Below, piece by piece: positions 34,871 through 43,521 of a stretch of 64,000 nucleotides of DNA. Each line of letters opens with the position of its first letter. The first letter of the stretch is position 1. A program made the position numbers and the translations under genes. The DNA is from Anaerolineae bacterium (GTDB lineage: Bacteria > Chloroflexota > Anaerolineae > Caldilineales > Caldilineaceae). The stretch covers positions 186,001 to 250,000 of the forward strand of contig JAUIHI010000002.1 of NCBI GenBank assembly GCA_030432295.1, given 5' to 3'. The notes beneath the pieces are model-generated. The model was not told the origin of the DNA. It did not search any database and saw nothing but the letters and a program-made list of their open reading frames with translations.

Positions 34871-36241
34871 ATGGCAATACGTACGCGAAGTCCAAAGCCA
34901 AGCGAATGGGCGGCAAAAACAAATCACACTCACATCATCAATGATCCTTTCGTAAAGTCGTTTCTTGAAACCTGTGATCCGCCACCAGATTCATTCGACG
35001 AAGAATCTGGTGATTTTGATTCGATTCAAGACTTTGACAGTTCGATCCCCAATCCGATTCGGCATATTCTGGTAATTGACGGAGGATACACAACAGTCGA
35101 AGTAAAAAAGAACTTTCCCTCTTCACAGATCGCTTTTTTCCAATTCGGCGCGGTAATGTTTCGAGTAAAAGATTTGGAGGCATTATCGGAAAAGTCATTC
35201 ATTTTCCCAGAAGATATGCGCAAACTCCATAATCTCCAACGCTTTAAGCTTGCATTGCCAATAAGAAATCTAAAAACCCGGGCTCAAGAGTCCCTAACAA
35301 ACTCAGTTCGCAAGGCAATTTATGATTTTTTTATGCAGGATCGGGATAGCTCAAGTTTCATGGAGACCTTGAAATGGTTTGTTTTTGAAGAATACAGACC
35401 GAGCCCTTTACAGAGTTATACACTGGGATCTGATCCGAATCTAGAGGAAGCCGGCAGCACAATTGAGCTACATCGCACAGATATCAGCAGCAAATACACC
35501 TTTTCAACAAAAAATGGACTCGTATATTTGACCGATGTATTCCGCCTCCACGAAGCAATTGACGACGATCAAGGCGCAGGGGGAATTCTTGGATATGTGA
35601 CGCGATTGATTGAGCAACTTATTTTGGTACATTTTATAAAGACGATAATGCGAATTCAGCCATCATTGTTGAGTGAGTTCATTTTCATCGTAGATGGACC
35701 GCTCAGTTTTTCTGGTCAAACTGCGAATATGCACAAGCCCATGCGCGATCTCTGTAACTTTCTTTACCAGAATCGAAACCTCTATCTTGTTGGAATCGAG
35801 AAAAGCGGTGCATTTGTCGAACACGCGCAACAGGTATGTCAATCAGATAACAACGATTCAGTAATTGGTCGAGGAAAATATCTTCTACTGAGCAACAGAT
35901 ATATTTACAAATATATTATGCCTGGCAATTCAGATAGAATGCACTATGGGTCTACTTCGTACTATGGAGGAAAAGTCATTTTTCATTCAAACGACGGCCA
36001 AATACTAGTGTTGACAGTGCCGACGCCGGACAAAGAGGCGATACTCGCTCCAAAATTGAGCGAGTATCACAATCTAAACGCTGTGTTGACGAATGTTCAG
36101 AAACTTCGTTGTGCAATGTATGATGATGCCATTGTTCCTGTTGCATTGGCTAACAAACTGGTTTCTTTAGCCAATCACCCTAGCAAAGTTCTTTTGGAGA
36201 AATTTGCCCTTTCATCCATGGCTTCCTCTAGCGGAGCTTGA
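34871..36241 (+). CDS. NurA-domain nuclease
   Basis: This 456-residue protein carries NurA marks: an RNaseH-like aspartate in ILVIDGGYTTVEV near residue 70, a second in FIFIVDGPLSFSGQ near 272 and the C-terminal YDDAIVPVALANKLVSLA helix near 417. NurA is a Mn-dependent 5'-3' nuclease working with HerA. The frame is also open from an ATG at 34838 inside the HerA gene. The ATG at 34871 is preferred because it lies 4 bases after the HerA stop, with AGGA upstream. The AT-rich composition matches its two partners and not the next gene. Confidence 0.85.
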   Translation: MAIRTRSPKPSEWAAKTNHTHIINDPFVKSFLETCDPPPDSFDEESGDFDSIQDFDSSIPNPIRHILVIDGGYTTVEVKKNFPSSQIAFFQFGAVMFRVKDLEALSEKSFIFPEDMRKLHNLQRFKLALPIRNLKTRAQESLTNSVRKAIYDFFMQDRDSSSFMETLKWFVFEEYRPSPLQSYTLGSDPNLEEAGSTIELHRTDISSKYTFSTKNGLVYLTDVFRLHEAIDDDQGAGGILGYVTRLIEQLILVHFIKTIMRIQPSLLSEFIFIVDGPLSFSGQTANMHKPMRDLCNFLYQNRNLYLVGIEKSGAFVEHAQQVCQSDNNDSVIGRGKYLLLSNRYIYKYIMPGNSDRMHYGSTSYYGGKVIFHSNDGQILVLTVPTPDKEAILAPKLSEYHNLNAVLTNVQKLRCAMYDDAIVPVALANKLVSLANHPSKVLLEKFALSSMASSSGA

Positions 36242-36268
36242 ATCCGAGACTTCATAAACCCCCCCCAA

Positions 36269-37459
36269 ATGAAAATCACCGACCTGCAAACTTTCGTCGT
36301 CGCCAACCCGCCGCCCCACTTCGGCGGGTTATACTTTATCTTCGTCAAGCTGACCACCGACAGCGGCGTGACCGGCTACGGCGAAGTCTATTCTGTGCCC
36401 TTCCACCCCCGGGTGGTGGAGCAGATGATCGCGGATGTGGCCGAGCGTTACGTCATCGGCGCGGACCCGTCCCAGATCGAGCGGCTCTGGCGCATCCTCT
36501 ATTCCAGCGGCTTCACCCAGCGCCCGGACACGTCGATGATGGGTATTCTCAGCGGCATCGAAATGGCCTGCTGGGACATCCTCGGCAAGGAGGTGGGCAA
36601 GCCGGTCTATGCCCTGCTGGGCGGGCAAGTGCATGAAAAATTGCGCTCCTACAGCTATCTCTACCCCAGGGACGGGGACCGTACAAGTGTCTACAAAGAC
36701 CCGAAACTGGCCGCCGAGCGGGCCGCGGAGTATATATACCTGGGCTTCACCGCCATCAAGTTTGACCCGGTAACCCCCTACTCCGCCTTCGATCCCCGCC
36801 AGCTTTCGCTGGAGCATCTGGACCTGGCCGAACGCTTCTGCAAACTGCTACGCGAAGCCGTCGGCAGCAAGGCCGATCTGCTCTTCGGAACCCACGGCCA
36901 GATGACCCCATCCAGCGCCATCCGTCTGGCCCGCCGCCTGGAAGCCTACGATCCCCTCTGGCTGGAGGAGCCGACCCCGCCGGACAATATCGAAGAGATG
37001 GCCCAGGTCGCGCGTTCCACGACGATACCCATCGCCACCGGCGAGCGGCTGACCACCAAATACGAGTTTGTGCGGGTATTGGAAAGCAAAGCAGCCTCGA
37101 TTTTGCAGATGGCCCTGGGCCGGGTCGGCGGCATTCTGGAAGCCAAGAAGATCGCGGGGATGGCCGAGGCCCATTACGCGCAGATTGCCCCCCACCTCTA
37201 CTGCGGCCCCATCGAAGGCGCGGCCAATATTCAGCTGGCCGCGTGCAGCCCCAACTTTCTCCTGCTGGAAAGCATCCAGACCTGGGGCGGCTTTCACAGC
37301 CAGATTCTCAAAAAGCCGATTGTGTGGCAGGATGGCTATGTGATTCCGCCCACGGAGCCGGGGCTGGGGGTGGAACTGGACGAAGCGGTAGCTCTGGCCC
37401 ACCCCTATTCGGGCAAGCGGCTGCATCTGGAGATGACCGACGAGCCGGTATACGAGTGA
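36269..37459 (+). CDS. Enolase-superfamily sugar-acid dehydratase (mandelate racemase/galactonate dehydratase-like)
   Basis: This 396-residue enzyme has the MR/MLE layout: a capping domain starting MKITDLQTFVVANPPPHFGG, then a beta-barrel with FGTHGQMTPSSAIRLARRLE, DPLWLEEPTPPDNIEEMA near 230 and metal ligand region PIATGERLTTKYEF near 255. The catalytic His region QIAPHLYCGPIEGAANI is near 310. This pattern fits acid-sugar dehydratases (galactonate or related), which remove water to give 2-keto-3-deoxy acids. The exact sugar cannot be told. It is GC-rich like the chromosome and marks the right edge of the AT-rich island. Confidence 0.85.
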   Translation: MKITDLQTFVVANPPPHFGGLYFIFVKLTTDSGVTGYGEVYSVPFHPRVVEQMIADVAERYVIGADPSQIERLWRILYSSGFTQRPDTSMMGILSGIEMACWDILGKEVGKPVYALLGGQVHEKLRSYSYLYPRDGDRTSVYKDPKLAAERAAEYIYLGFTAIKFDPVTPYSAFDPRQLSLEHLDLAERFCKLLREAVGSKADLLFGTHGQMTPSSAIRLARRLEAYDPLWLEEPTPPDNIEEMAQVARSTTIPIATGERLTTKYEFVRVLESKAASILQMALGRVGGILEAKKIAGMAEAHYAQIAPHLYCGPIEGAANIQLAACSPNFLLLESIQTWGGFHSQILKKPIVWQDGYVIPPTEPGLGVELDEAVALAHPYSGKRLHLEMTDEPVYE

Positions 37460-37548
37460 CATCTTTGCTCCTCTCTAAAATTGCCGGTGCGTCGTGTGCG
37501 AACTGATACACGAACTGCCCTCTACGCCTACAACACTGAGCTTCCCCA

Positions 37549-39333
37549 ATGAACTTGCCCACCCCCGCCACCCGCATCGCCGCCCTGCAAGCACAACTGC
37601 GCCAGACAGAAGTCGCTGCCTGGATTGTCCCCAGCGCCGACCCCCACCAGAGCGAATACGTGGCCGAACACTGGCAGGACCGGGCCTGGCTCTCCGGCTT
37701 CAGCGGCTCCGCAGGAACGCTTGTCGTCACCCAATCTGAGGCCGGGCTGTGGACCGATCCCCGCTATCACCTGCGCGGCGAGAGCGAGCTGGCCGGGTCG
37801 GGCATTGGGCTGCATCGGGCCGGGCTGGCGGGCGTGCCCTCCTACGCCGAGTGGCTGGCGACGCATCTGGCCGACGGCGACCGGCTGGGCTTCAACGCCG
37901 AGCGGCTGTCGCTCGTCGAAGTTGAACGGCTGAAACGGGCGTTTGGCCGCAAGAAAATTGAGATTTTCACCCATTCAGACCTGGCGGGCGACCTGTGGAT
38001 GGATCGCCCACCCCTGCCCCCTGGCCCCCTGCGCCTCTACGACGAACGCTTTGCCGGAGAAACCCGCACACAAAAGCTGGCCCGCATCCGCGCCGAAATG
38101 ACGAAGGCAGGCGTGGACGGCTATCTGCTCACCGCCCTGGACGACATCGCCTGGACTTTCAACATCCGCGGCAGGGATGTGGCCTACAATCCGGTCGTCA
38201 TCGCCTACGCCTTCATTTCACTACACGAAGCACACCTGTTTGTCCATCCCAGCAAAGTAGAGCAGGCCAGCCGCGCCGCCCTGGCTGGCGACGGCATAAC
38301 CCTGCTTGACTACACGCAGATTGTCCCCTTCTGGGCCGGTCTCCCCGCCAACAGCCGGGTGCTGATCGACCCGACAAAGACCAGCTATCACTTTCTGGCA
38401 ACCGCCCCGGAGGGCTGCCATCTGCAGCGGGCGCAGAGCATTGCGGCCCGGCTGAAGGCGGTGAAGAATGGAGTGGAGGTGGAAGGTTTTCGCCGTGCCC
38501 ACCTGCGGGATGGAGTGGCGCTGGTGCGCTGGCTCATCTGGCTGGAAGAGGCGGTGAAGAGTGAGAGCCACACAGAAATTTCCCTGGGCGAAAAGCTGGC
38601 CGAGCTGCGCAGCCGGGGCCAACGCTACCGGGGCGAGAGTTTCGGGACAATCACCGGCTACGGGCCGAACTCCGCGGTGGGCCACTACAGCCCCCGGCCA
38701 GAGACGACGCCGTTCGTGCGCCCTGCGGGTCTGCTCCTCAGCGATTCGGGGGGCCAGTACGAGGACGGAACCACCGACATCACCCGCACAATCGCGCTCG
38801 GCCCGCCCAGCGAGGAAGCGCGCCAGGTCTACACGACAGTCCTCAAATGTCACATCCGCCTGGCCACAGCCCGCTTTCCCCAGGGCACAACCGGCAGCCA
38901 GTTGGACGTGCTTGCGCGAGAGTTTCTGTGGCGGGAAGGCTGGAACTGTCGCCACGGCATCGGCCACGGGGTGGGCCACTTTTTGAATGTCCACGAAGGG
39001 CCGCAACGTTTCAATACCGATAATCGGGTGGCACTGCAACCGGGAATGGTCACATCCAACGAGCCGGGAGTCTACTTTGCCGGGAAGTTCGGCGTGCGTC
39101 TGGAGAATCTGCTGCTCTGCGTGGCGGACAGCACCACCGATTTCGGCGACTTCTATTGTTTCGAGACCCTTGGCCTCTGCCCGTTCGATCGGCAACTGGT
39201 GGACAGCAGCCGACTGGACACCAGAGAAATCGCGTGGTTGAACAATTATCATCGGCGGGTGTATGATAGTCTGGCCCCTTTGCTCAACCCAGCCGAACGG
39301 GCCTGGCTGCAAGAGGCTACACACACTCTTTAG
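37549..39333 (+). CDS. M24B Xaa-Pro aminopeptidase
   Basis: This 594-residue creatinase-like metallopeptidase removes N-terminal residues before proline. Two N-terminal creatinase domains begin RIAALQAQLRQTEVAAWIVP. The catalytic domain keeps all five dinuclear-metal ligands: two Asp in SDSGGQYEDGTTDITRT near residue 405, His in RHGIGHGVGHFLNVHEGP near 470, and two Glu in TSNEPGVYFAGKFGVRLEN near 505-520. Its length, about 600, fits the eukaryote-like XPNPEP type rather than short PepP. It is followed 17 bases later by the cupin gene. Confidence 0.93.
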   Translation: MNLPTPATRIAALQAQLRQTEVAAWIVPSADPHQSEYVAEHWQDRAWLSGFSGSAGTLVVTQSEAGLWTDPRYHLRGESELAGSGIGLHRAGLAGVPSYAEWLATHLADGDRLGFNAERLSLVEVERLKRAFGRKKIEIFTHSDLAGDLWMDRPPLPPGPLRLYDERFAGETRTQKLARIRAEMTKAGVDGYLLTALDDIAWTFNIRGRDVAYNPVVIAYAFISLHEAHLFVHPSKVEQASRAALAGDGITLLDYTQIVPFWAGLPANSRVLIDPTKTSYHFLATAPEGCHLQRAQSIAARLKAVKNGVEVEGFRRAHLRDGVALVRWLIWLEEAVKSESHTEISLGEKLAELRSRGQRYRGESFGTITGYGPNSAVGHYSPRPETTPFVRPAGLLLSDSGGQYEDGTTDITRTIALGPPSEEARQVYTTVLKCHIRLATARFPQGTTGSQLDVLAREFLWREGWNCRHGIGHGVGHFLNVHEGPQRFNTDNRVALQPGMVTSNEPGVYFAGKFGVRLENLLLCVADSTTDFGDFYCFETLGLCPFDRQLVDSSRLDTREIAWLNNYHRRVYDSLAPLLNPAERAWLQEATHTL

Positions 39334-39350
39334 AAGAGAGAAGGAAAGCA

Positions 39351-39827
39351 ATGGAGAATTCGACGCAGGCACCGGTATTGGTCCCGGCAGGCGAAGACCG
39401 CTTCGGCGAGCAGCGCGGGCTGGGGGTGAGCAGTCTGCGCTTCAAAATGAGCAGCGCGGAGAGCAGCGATCTCTTTGTGGTGCAGAACGAATTTCACCGT
39501 CCGGGTGGCCCGGCCCGCCATCTGCACTACAGCCAGGACGAATGGTTCTATGCGGTGGAGGGCGAGTTTGCGATGGAAGTGGGTGAAGAACGTTTTACAA
39601 TGCGTGCGGGTGATTCCGTCTTTGCCCCGCGCAATGTGCCCCACGTTTGGGCCTGCACCAGCTCGACGGGCGGGCGAATGCTCGTCACTTTTGCCCCCGC
39701 CGGCCAGATGGAAGCCTTCTTCCGGGAGGTGACGAAGGCCAACGCCATGCCACCCCAGGACCCGGCGCTCTGGCGCGCCCACGGGATGGAATTGCTGGGG
39801 CCACCGTTGCCGCTGGCTACCGACTGA
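39351..39827 (+). CDS. Cupin-domain protein
   Basis: This 158-residue single cupin has motif 1 near residue 58 (GGPARHLHYSQDEWFYAVEG), with two His and a Glu as metal ligands. Motif 2 is near residue 95 (APRNVPHVWACTSSTGGRML), with the third His. Such proteins may be dioxygenases, isomerases or binding proteins, and no substrate can be assigned. GAGAAGGAAAG precedes the ATG. It lies close behind the aminopeptidase gene and 48 bases before the PARG-like gene, suggesting one transcript. Confidence 0.85.
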   Translation: MENSTQAPVLVPAGEDRFGEQRGLGVSSLRFKMSSAESSDLFVVQNEFHRPGGPARHLHYSQDEWFYAVEGEFAMEVGEERFTMRAGDSVFAPRNVPHVWACTSSTGGRMLVTFAPAGQMEAFFREVTKANAMPPQDPALWRAHGMELLGPPLPLATD

Positions 39828-39875
39828 TTTCAGAAAGCAGCCAACGGCCTGTCGTGGCGGGGAAGCGAGAAGGAT

Positions 39876-40715
39876 ATGGAACGCCAGGAGCGAGCAGCAA
39901 TCGCCCAGGAAACGATCTCCATTCTGCAGAGCGGAGCCTATGCCGCGCCCAATGGCGTGGAAATTTCCATCCGGGAAAGGGTGGCCGCTGCGTGCGCTGG
40001 GACGCGGCTCTATCCGCCCGACCAATTGGGCTGGCTGATGGAAGGCCGGGATGGGTGGGCTGCATTCCCGGAAACCCAATTCGGTGTCAGCAATCGCACT
40101 ACACTGGCCGCCGGTCGGGCACTGGCGGAAGAGTTTCCCGCCCTCGCCTGTCTCAACTTCGCCTCGGCCAAGCGGCCTGGGGGTGGCTTTTTGAATGGAA
40201 GCGCCGCCCAGGAGGAGAGTCTGGCCCGTTCGTCGGGTCTCTATGCGACCCTGCAAACCCAGCCCGAATTTTATACCTATCACCGGCGACTGGGGACCAG
40301 CTTCTATTCCAGCCATGTGATTTTTTCTCCGTCTGTGCCTGTCTTTCGGGATGACGCGGGACGGCTGTTGGAACAGCCCTGGACGACTTCATTTTTGACA
40401 GCGGCCGCGGTCAACGCGGGCGCATTGGGGAGCAGAGGACGCGGCCGCCAGGAAAAAATCGCGGCGGCGATGGAAGAGCGGATGCGGATGGTGCTGGCTG
40501 TTGCGGCCCATCACCGCTGCGAGGCGCTGGTGTTGGGAGCGTGGGGTTGTGGCGTCTTCCGCAACGATCCCCAGCAGATTGCGAGCCTCTTTGGCAAAGT
40601 GCTGACGGGCCCACCCTTTGCCAATCGTTTCCGCCACATCGAGTTTGCGGTCTACGATCCCACGCCCAACCAAACCGTCATTACACCCTTTACGAAGGTA
40701 TTTCAATGGACATAA
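39876..40715 (+). CDS. Microbial-type poly(ADP-ribose) glycohydrolase (TIGR02452/DUF2263)
   Basis: This 279-residue macrodomain-type protein has the PARG signature GGGFLNGSAAQEESLAR near residue 106, in which the paired Glu residues cleave ribose-ribose bonds. A preceding CLNFASAKRPGGG segment and a later LVLGAWGCGVFRNDPQQIA (near 215) bind the ADP-ribose phosphates. Bacterial PARGs remove ADP-ribose chains from proteins or act in NAD salvage. No ADP-ribosyltransferase is nearby. The end overlaps the GNAT gene by 10 bases. Confidence 0.9.
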   Translation: MERQERAAIAQETISILQSGAYAAPNGVEISIRERVAAACAGTRLYPPDQLGWLMEGRDGWAAFPETQFGVSNRTTLAAGRALAEEFPALACLNFASAKRPGGGFLNGSAAQEESLARSSGLYATLQTQPEFYTYHRRLGTSFYSSHVIFSPSVPVFRDDAGRLLEQPWTTSFLTAAAVNAGALGSRGRGRQEKIAAAMEERMRMVLAVAAHHRCEALVLGAWGCGVFRNDPQQIASLFGKVLTGPPFANRFRHIEFAVYDPTPNQTVITPFTKVFQWT

Positions 40716-41266
40716 ACAGCGAAACAATTGTCGAGACCGAACGCCTGCGCATCCGCCAACTGATCGAAGCGGATATCCCCGCGCTCTACGCCATCTTCAG
40801 TCACCCAGAGGTGATGCGCTATTGGGGGTCGCCCCCCTGGGCTTCCATCACCGAGGCCGAAGGACGGCTGGCCCGCGTCAAGGAGGGGTATCTCTCGGAA
40901 GAGAATTTTCAGTGGGGGATCGAGCGCAAGGCAGACGGCGCACTGCTGGGGACCTGTTCGCTCTTCAGTTTCAACCGACCCAGCCGCCGCTGCGAGTTGG
41001 GCTACGCGCTGGGCCGTCCCTATTGGGGCCAGGGCTATATGGGTGAGGCATTGCAGGCGCTGGTAGCCTACGCCTTTGAGACGCTCGACCTGAACCGGCT
41101 GGAAGCGGACATCGATCCCCGCAACGAAGGCTCGGCCAAGACGCTGGAGCGGCTGGGTTTTCAGAAGGAGGGTCTTATGCCCGAACGCTGGATTGTGGCG
41201 GGTGAGGTCTCCGATACCTGGTTCTACGGTCTGCTGCGGCGCAACTGGCAGCCAGAGGGGCGCTGA
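40706..41266 (+). CDS. GNAT N-acetyltransferase (RimJ/RimL-like)
   Basis: This 186-residue acetyltransferase starts within the last codons of the PARG-like gene (ATG at 40706). TERLRIRQLIEADIPALYAI (N-terminus), CELGYALGRPYWGQGYMGEA (acetyl-CoA loop, near residue 92) and LDLNRLEADIDPRNEGSAKT followed by LERLGFQKEG (near 130) are classic for the RimJ/RimL group that acetylates protein N-termini or small amines. The acceptor is unknown. A longer open frame upstream is only the overlapped gene read in another phase. Confidence 0.88.
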   Translation: MDINSETIVETERLRIRQLIEADIPALYAIFSHPEVMRYWGSPPWASITEAEGRLARVKEGYLSEENFQWGIERKADGALLGTCSLFSFNRPSRRCELGYALGRPYWGQGYMGEALQALVAYAFETLDLNRLEADIDPRNEGSAKTLERLGFQKEGLMPERWIVAGEVSDTWFYGLLRRNWQPEGR

Positions 41267-41349
41267 TGACACAGAAACGGCTGATTGCCGCGGCGGTCGG
41301 CGGTCCGTCGTCAGCGGTCTTCCATTGTGCATCGCGCCCAAATTCATAG

Positions 41350-41377
41350 TTGCAAATATCACAAAGTTCTGTATAAT
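41350..41377 (+). promoter_or_regulatory. Sigma-70-type promoter for the ilv-leu operon
   Basis: TTGCAA (41350-41355) and TATAAT (41372-41377) are separated by 16 bases, predicting transcription from about 41384. That start gives a ~237-base leader holding the leader peptide and attenuator ahead of ilvB. Confidence 0.75.
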
Positions 41378-41422
41378 GACTTTCAACAGGGACGTCCGTT
41401 TCTGAAATTTCACGGTCCAACT

Positions 41423-41533
41423 ATGAAATCGCACTCTGATTCTCTTCTTAGCGTAGTCGTATCCGGTCTCGTAGTCGTACTTGTAGACGACTTGGGACTT
41501 TGTCCGGTTGGAGAAGAGAGTAGGGCGTTGTAA
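41423..41533 (+). CDS. Val/Leu-rich leader peptide of the ilvB operon
   Basis: This 36-codon ORF has 8 valine and 7 leucine codons clustered as SLLSVVVSGLVVVLVDDLGL. That is the signature of a branched-chain amino acid attenuation leader. It starts about 40 bases after the predicted transcription start and ends 24 bases before the terminator stem. No strong Shine-Dalgarno is seen. There are no isoleucine codons, so the sensed amino acids should be valine and leucine. The first Val run lies just after attenuator segment 1. Confidence 0.85.
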   Translation: MKSHSDSLLSVVVSGLVVVLVDDLGLCPVGEESRAL

Positions 41534-41589
41534 CCCCTGATTCTCAGGTCAGTGCAGACCCTTCCCCAACTGGGGAGGGGTCTTTTTTT
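41441..41589 (+). promoter_or_regulatory. Transcription attenuator upstream of ilvB
   Basis: Three competing pairings are visible. Segment 1, TCTCTTCT (41441-41448), matches segment 2, AGAAGAGA (41512-41519), perfectly. GTTGGAGAAG (41507-41516) pairs 9 of 10 with CTTCCCCAAC (41561-41570) as antiterminator. The terminator stem is 41557-41567 with 41572-41582, an 11-bp stem with one G-T pair and an AACT loop, followed by seven T. Ribosome stalling at the Val codons would cover segment 1, free segment 2 and block the terminator. Confidence 0.85.
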
Positions 41590-41620
41590 ATCTATTCTAT
41601 TTCAGGAGGAGGATTTTCGA

Positions 41621-43423
41621 ATGACTCGCTCCAAAGCAAAACAAGTGGACAGTCACAGGCAAAGCTTGAACAGTACGCCCAGAGAAATGACCGGCGCTCA
41701 GATGGTCTGGGAAGCGTTGGTAGCCGAGGGTACGACCGTCGTCTTTGGTCATCCGGGCGGAGCCATTCTGCCCACCTATGACGCCCTGGCCCCTTTCGAG
41801 GCCAGCGGTGCCATCCATCACGTGCTGGTGCGCCACGAACAGTGCGCGGGCCACATGGCGGATGGCTATGCCAGGGCTACCGGTGATGTCGGCGTCTGTA
41901 TCGCCACCAGCGGACCCGGTGCCACCAATCTGGTGACAGGGCTGGCCACAGCCCAGATGGACAGCATACCCATCGTCGCCATCACCGGCCAGGTTCCCAC
42001 CAATCTGCTGGGAACCGACGCCTTCCAGGAGTCAGATGTGATCGGCGTGACCCAGCCGGTCTGCAAACACAACTATCTGGTCACAGACGTTAACGAACTC
42101 CCCCTCATCCTCAAAGAAGCCTTTTATATTGCCAGAGAGGGTCGCCCAGGCCCGGTGCTCATCGACATCTGCAAAGATGTGCAGAACGCCAAAGGCATCT
42201 TCCGCTACGATTTTGAAATTGACCTGCCCGGCTTTGAGCCTTGGCCCTCCTACGATCTGGGCAGCCTGCTGGATGCGGCCCAGATTATCAACGCAGCCGA
42301 ACGCCCGCTGATTATGGCCGGCCACGGGGTAAAGTTGGCCGGGATGAGCCAGGAATTGCTGGAACTGGTCGAAAAGGCCGAAATCCCAGTAGTGACGACT
42401 CTGTTGGGCACGGGCGACATCCCAGAGACCCATCCGCTTAGCCTGGGCATGGGTGGGATGCACGGCGAGGCTTTCGCCAATATGGCCGTGCAGGGTTGCG
42501 ATGTGCTGATTGCTATGGGCATGCGTTTCGACGACCGCATCACAGGCCGTCTGGACAAATTTGCCAAGCAGGCCAAAATCATCCACTTTGAACTGGACAA
42601 GGCCGAAGTGGGCAAGAATGTGATGCCCACTGTGGCGGTTATCGGCGATCTGGGCGAGACGCTGCCCGCGCTGCTGCCTCTGGTGAGCGAACGGCGTCAC
42701 CAAAACTGGACCCAGACATTGCAGGCGTGGAGGGGTGACACGGCCGATTCCGACATCATCAACTACGAAGGGGACGAGTTGACGCCACCGTTTGTGATTC
42801 GCCAGTTGTGGCACGCCACCAACACGGCCAAGCAGCAACGGGTGCTGGTGGTGACGGATGTGGGCCAACACCAGATGTGGGAAAGCCAATACTTCATCCA
42901 CGAAAAGGCGGGGCAGTTGCTCACCAGCGGCGGATTGGGGACGATGGGTTTTGCTCTGCCCGCGGCCATCGGCGCGCAGATGTCGGACCGGAACGCGCTG
43001 GTCTGGGCGGTTGCGGGCGACGGCGGCTTTCAGATGACTTTGCAGGAGTTGATCGTTCTGCAACAGGAGAAACTGCCGGTGAAGATCGCCATCATCAACA
43101 ACGGCTTTTTGGGGATGGTGCGCCAGTGGCAGCAGATATTCTATGACAAGCGCTATGTGGGCACGCCCATCCTCACACCGGATTTGGTGAAGCTGGCCGA
43201 GGCCTACAGTATTCCTGCCCTGCGGGTGACAAAGCCGGAACAGGTGGTGGCGGCCTATGAGCAGGCCCACGCCACCCCTGGCCCCTTCCTCATCGACTTC
43301 CGGGTGAAGGAAGAGGTGAACGTCTACCCGATGGTGCCCCCCGGCGCGGCGGTGGATGAACTGATCCGCCGTCCCAAACCAGGGATGGTGCAGGGATACA
43401 GCGGCGTGCAGCCCAGTTGGTAG
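41621..43423 (+). CDS. ilvB: Acetolactate synthase large subunit
   Basis: This 600-residue ThDP enzyme makes acetolactate or acetohydroxybutyrate, the first shared step to Val, Leu and Ile. It has the entry segment [20 protein letters not shown], the catalytic Glu in [17 protein letters not shown] near residue 72, FAD/central domain [20 protein letters not shown], and the ThDP-Mg motif [12 protein letters not shown] ... [11 protein letters not shown] near 466-500. GGAGGAGG lies 8 bases before the ATG at 41621. The frame is open upstream but only through the attenuator. It is the first structural gene of ilvB-ilvN-ilvC-leuA. Confidence 0.97.
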   Translation: MTRSKAKQVDSHRQSLNSTPREMTGAQMVWEALVAEGTTVVFGHPGGAILPTYDALAPFEASGAIHHVLVRHEQCAGHMADGYARATGDVGVCIATSGPGATNLVTGLATAQMDSIPIVAITGQVPTNLLGTDAFQESDVIGVTQPVCKHNYLVTDVNELPLILKEAFYIAREGRPGPVLIDICKDVQNAKGIFRYDFEIDLPGFEPWPSYDLGSLLDAAQIINAAERPLIMAGHGVKLAGMSQELLELVEKAEIPVVTTLLGTGDIPETHPLSLGMGGMHGEAFANMAVQGCDVLIAMGMRFDDRITGRLDKFAKQAKIIHFELDKAEVGKNVMPTVAVIGDLGETLPALLPLVSERRHQNWTQTLQAWRGDTADSDIINYEGDELTPPFVIRQLWHATNTAKQQRVLVVTDVGQHQMWESQYFIHEKAGQLLTSGGLGTMGFALPAAIGAQMSDRNALVWAVAGDGGFQMTLQELIVLQQEKLPVKIAIINNGFLGMVRQWQQIFYDKRYVGTPILTPDLVKLAEAYSIPALRVTKPEQVVAAYEQAHATPGPFLIDFRVKEEVNVYPMVPPGAAVDELIRRPKPGMVQGYSGVQPSW

Positions 43424-43521
43424 AAGCTGGTTGATTGGTTGACTGCCTGGCTACGGCAGAATCGTTCAACCAATCAACGAATCGACCAATCATCATTTAT
43501 GAACGAAGCGAGGAACCAACT

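Noticed and set aside
31791-36241. BREX, DISARM or a type I restriction system
   Set aside because: There is no PglX/BrxC/PglZ, no SNF2 helicase or PLD nuclease, and no HsdS/HsdR. The set is only methyltransferase, HerA and NurA.
41384-41620. T-box riboswitch upstream of ilvB
   Set aside because: No T-box core sequence or specifier-loop arrangement was seen, whereas a leader peptide and matching attenuator stems explain the region.
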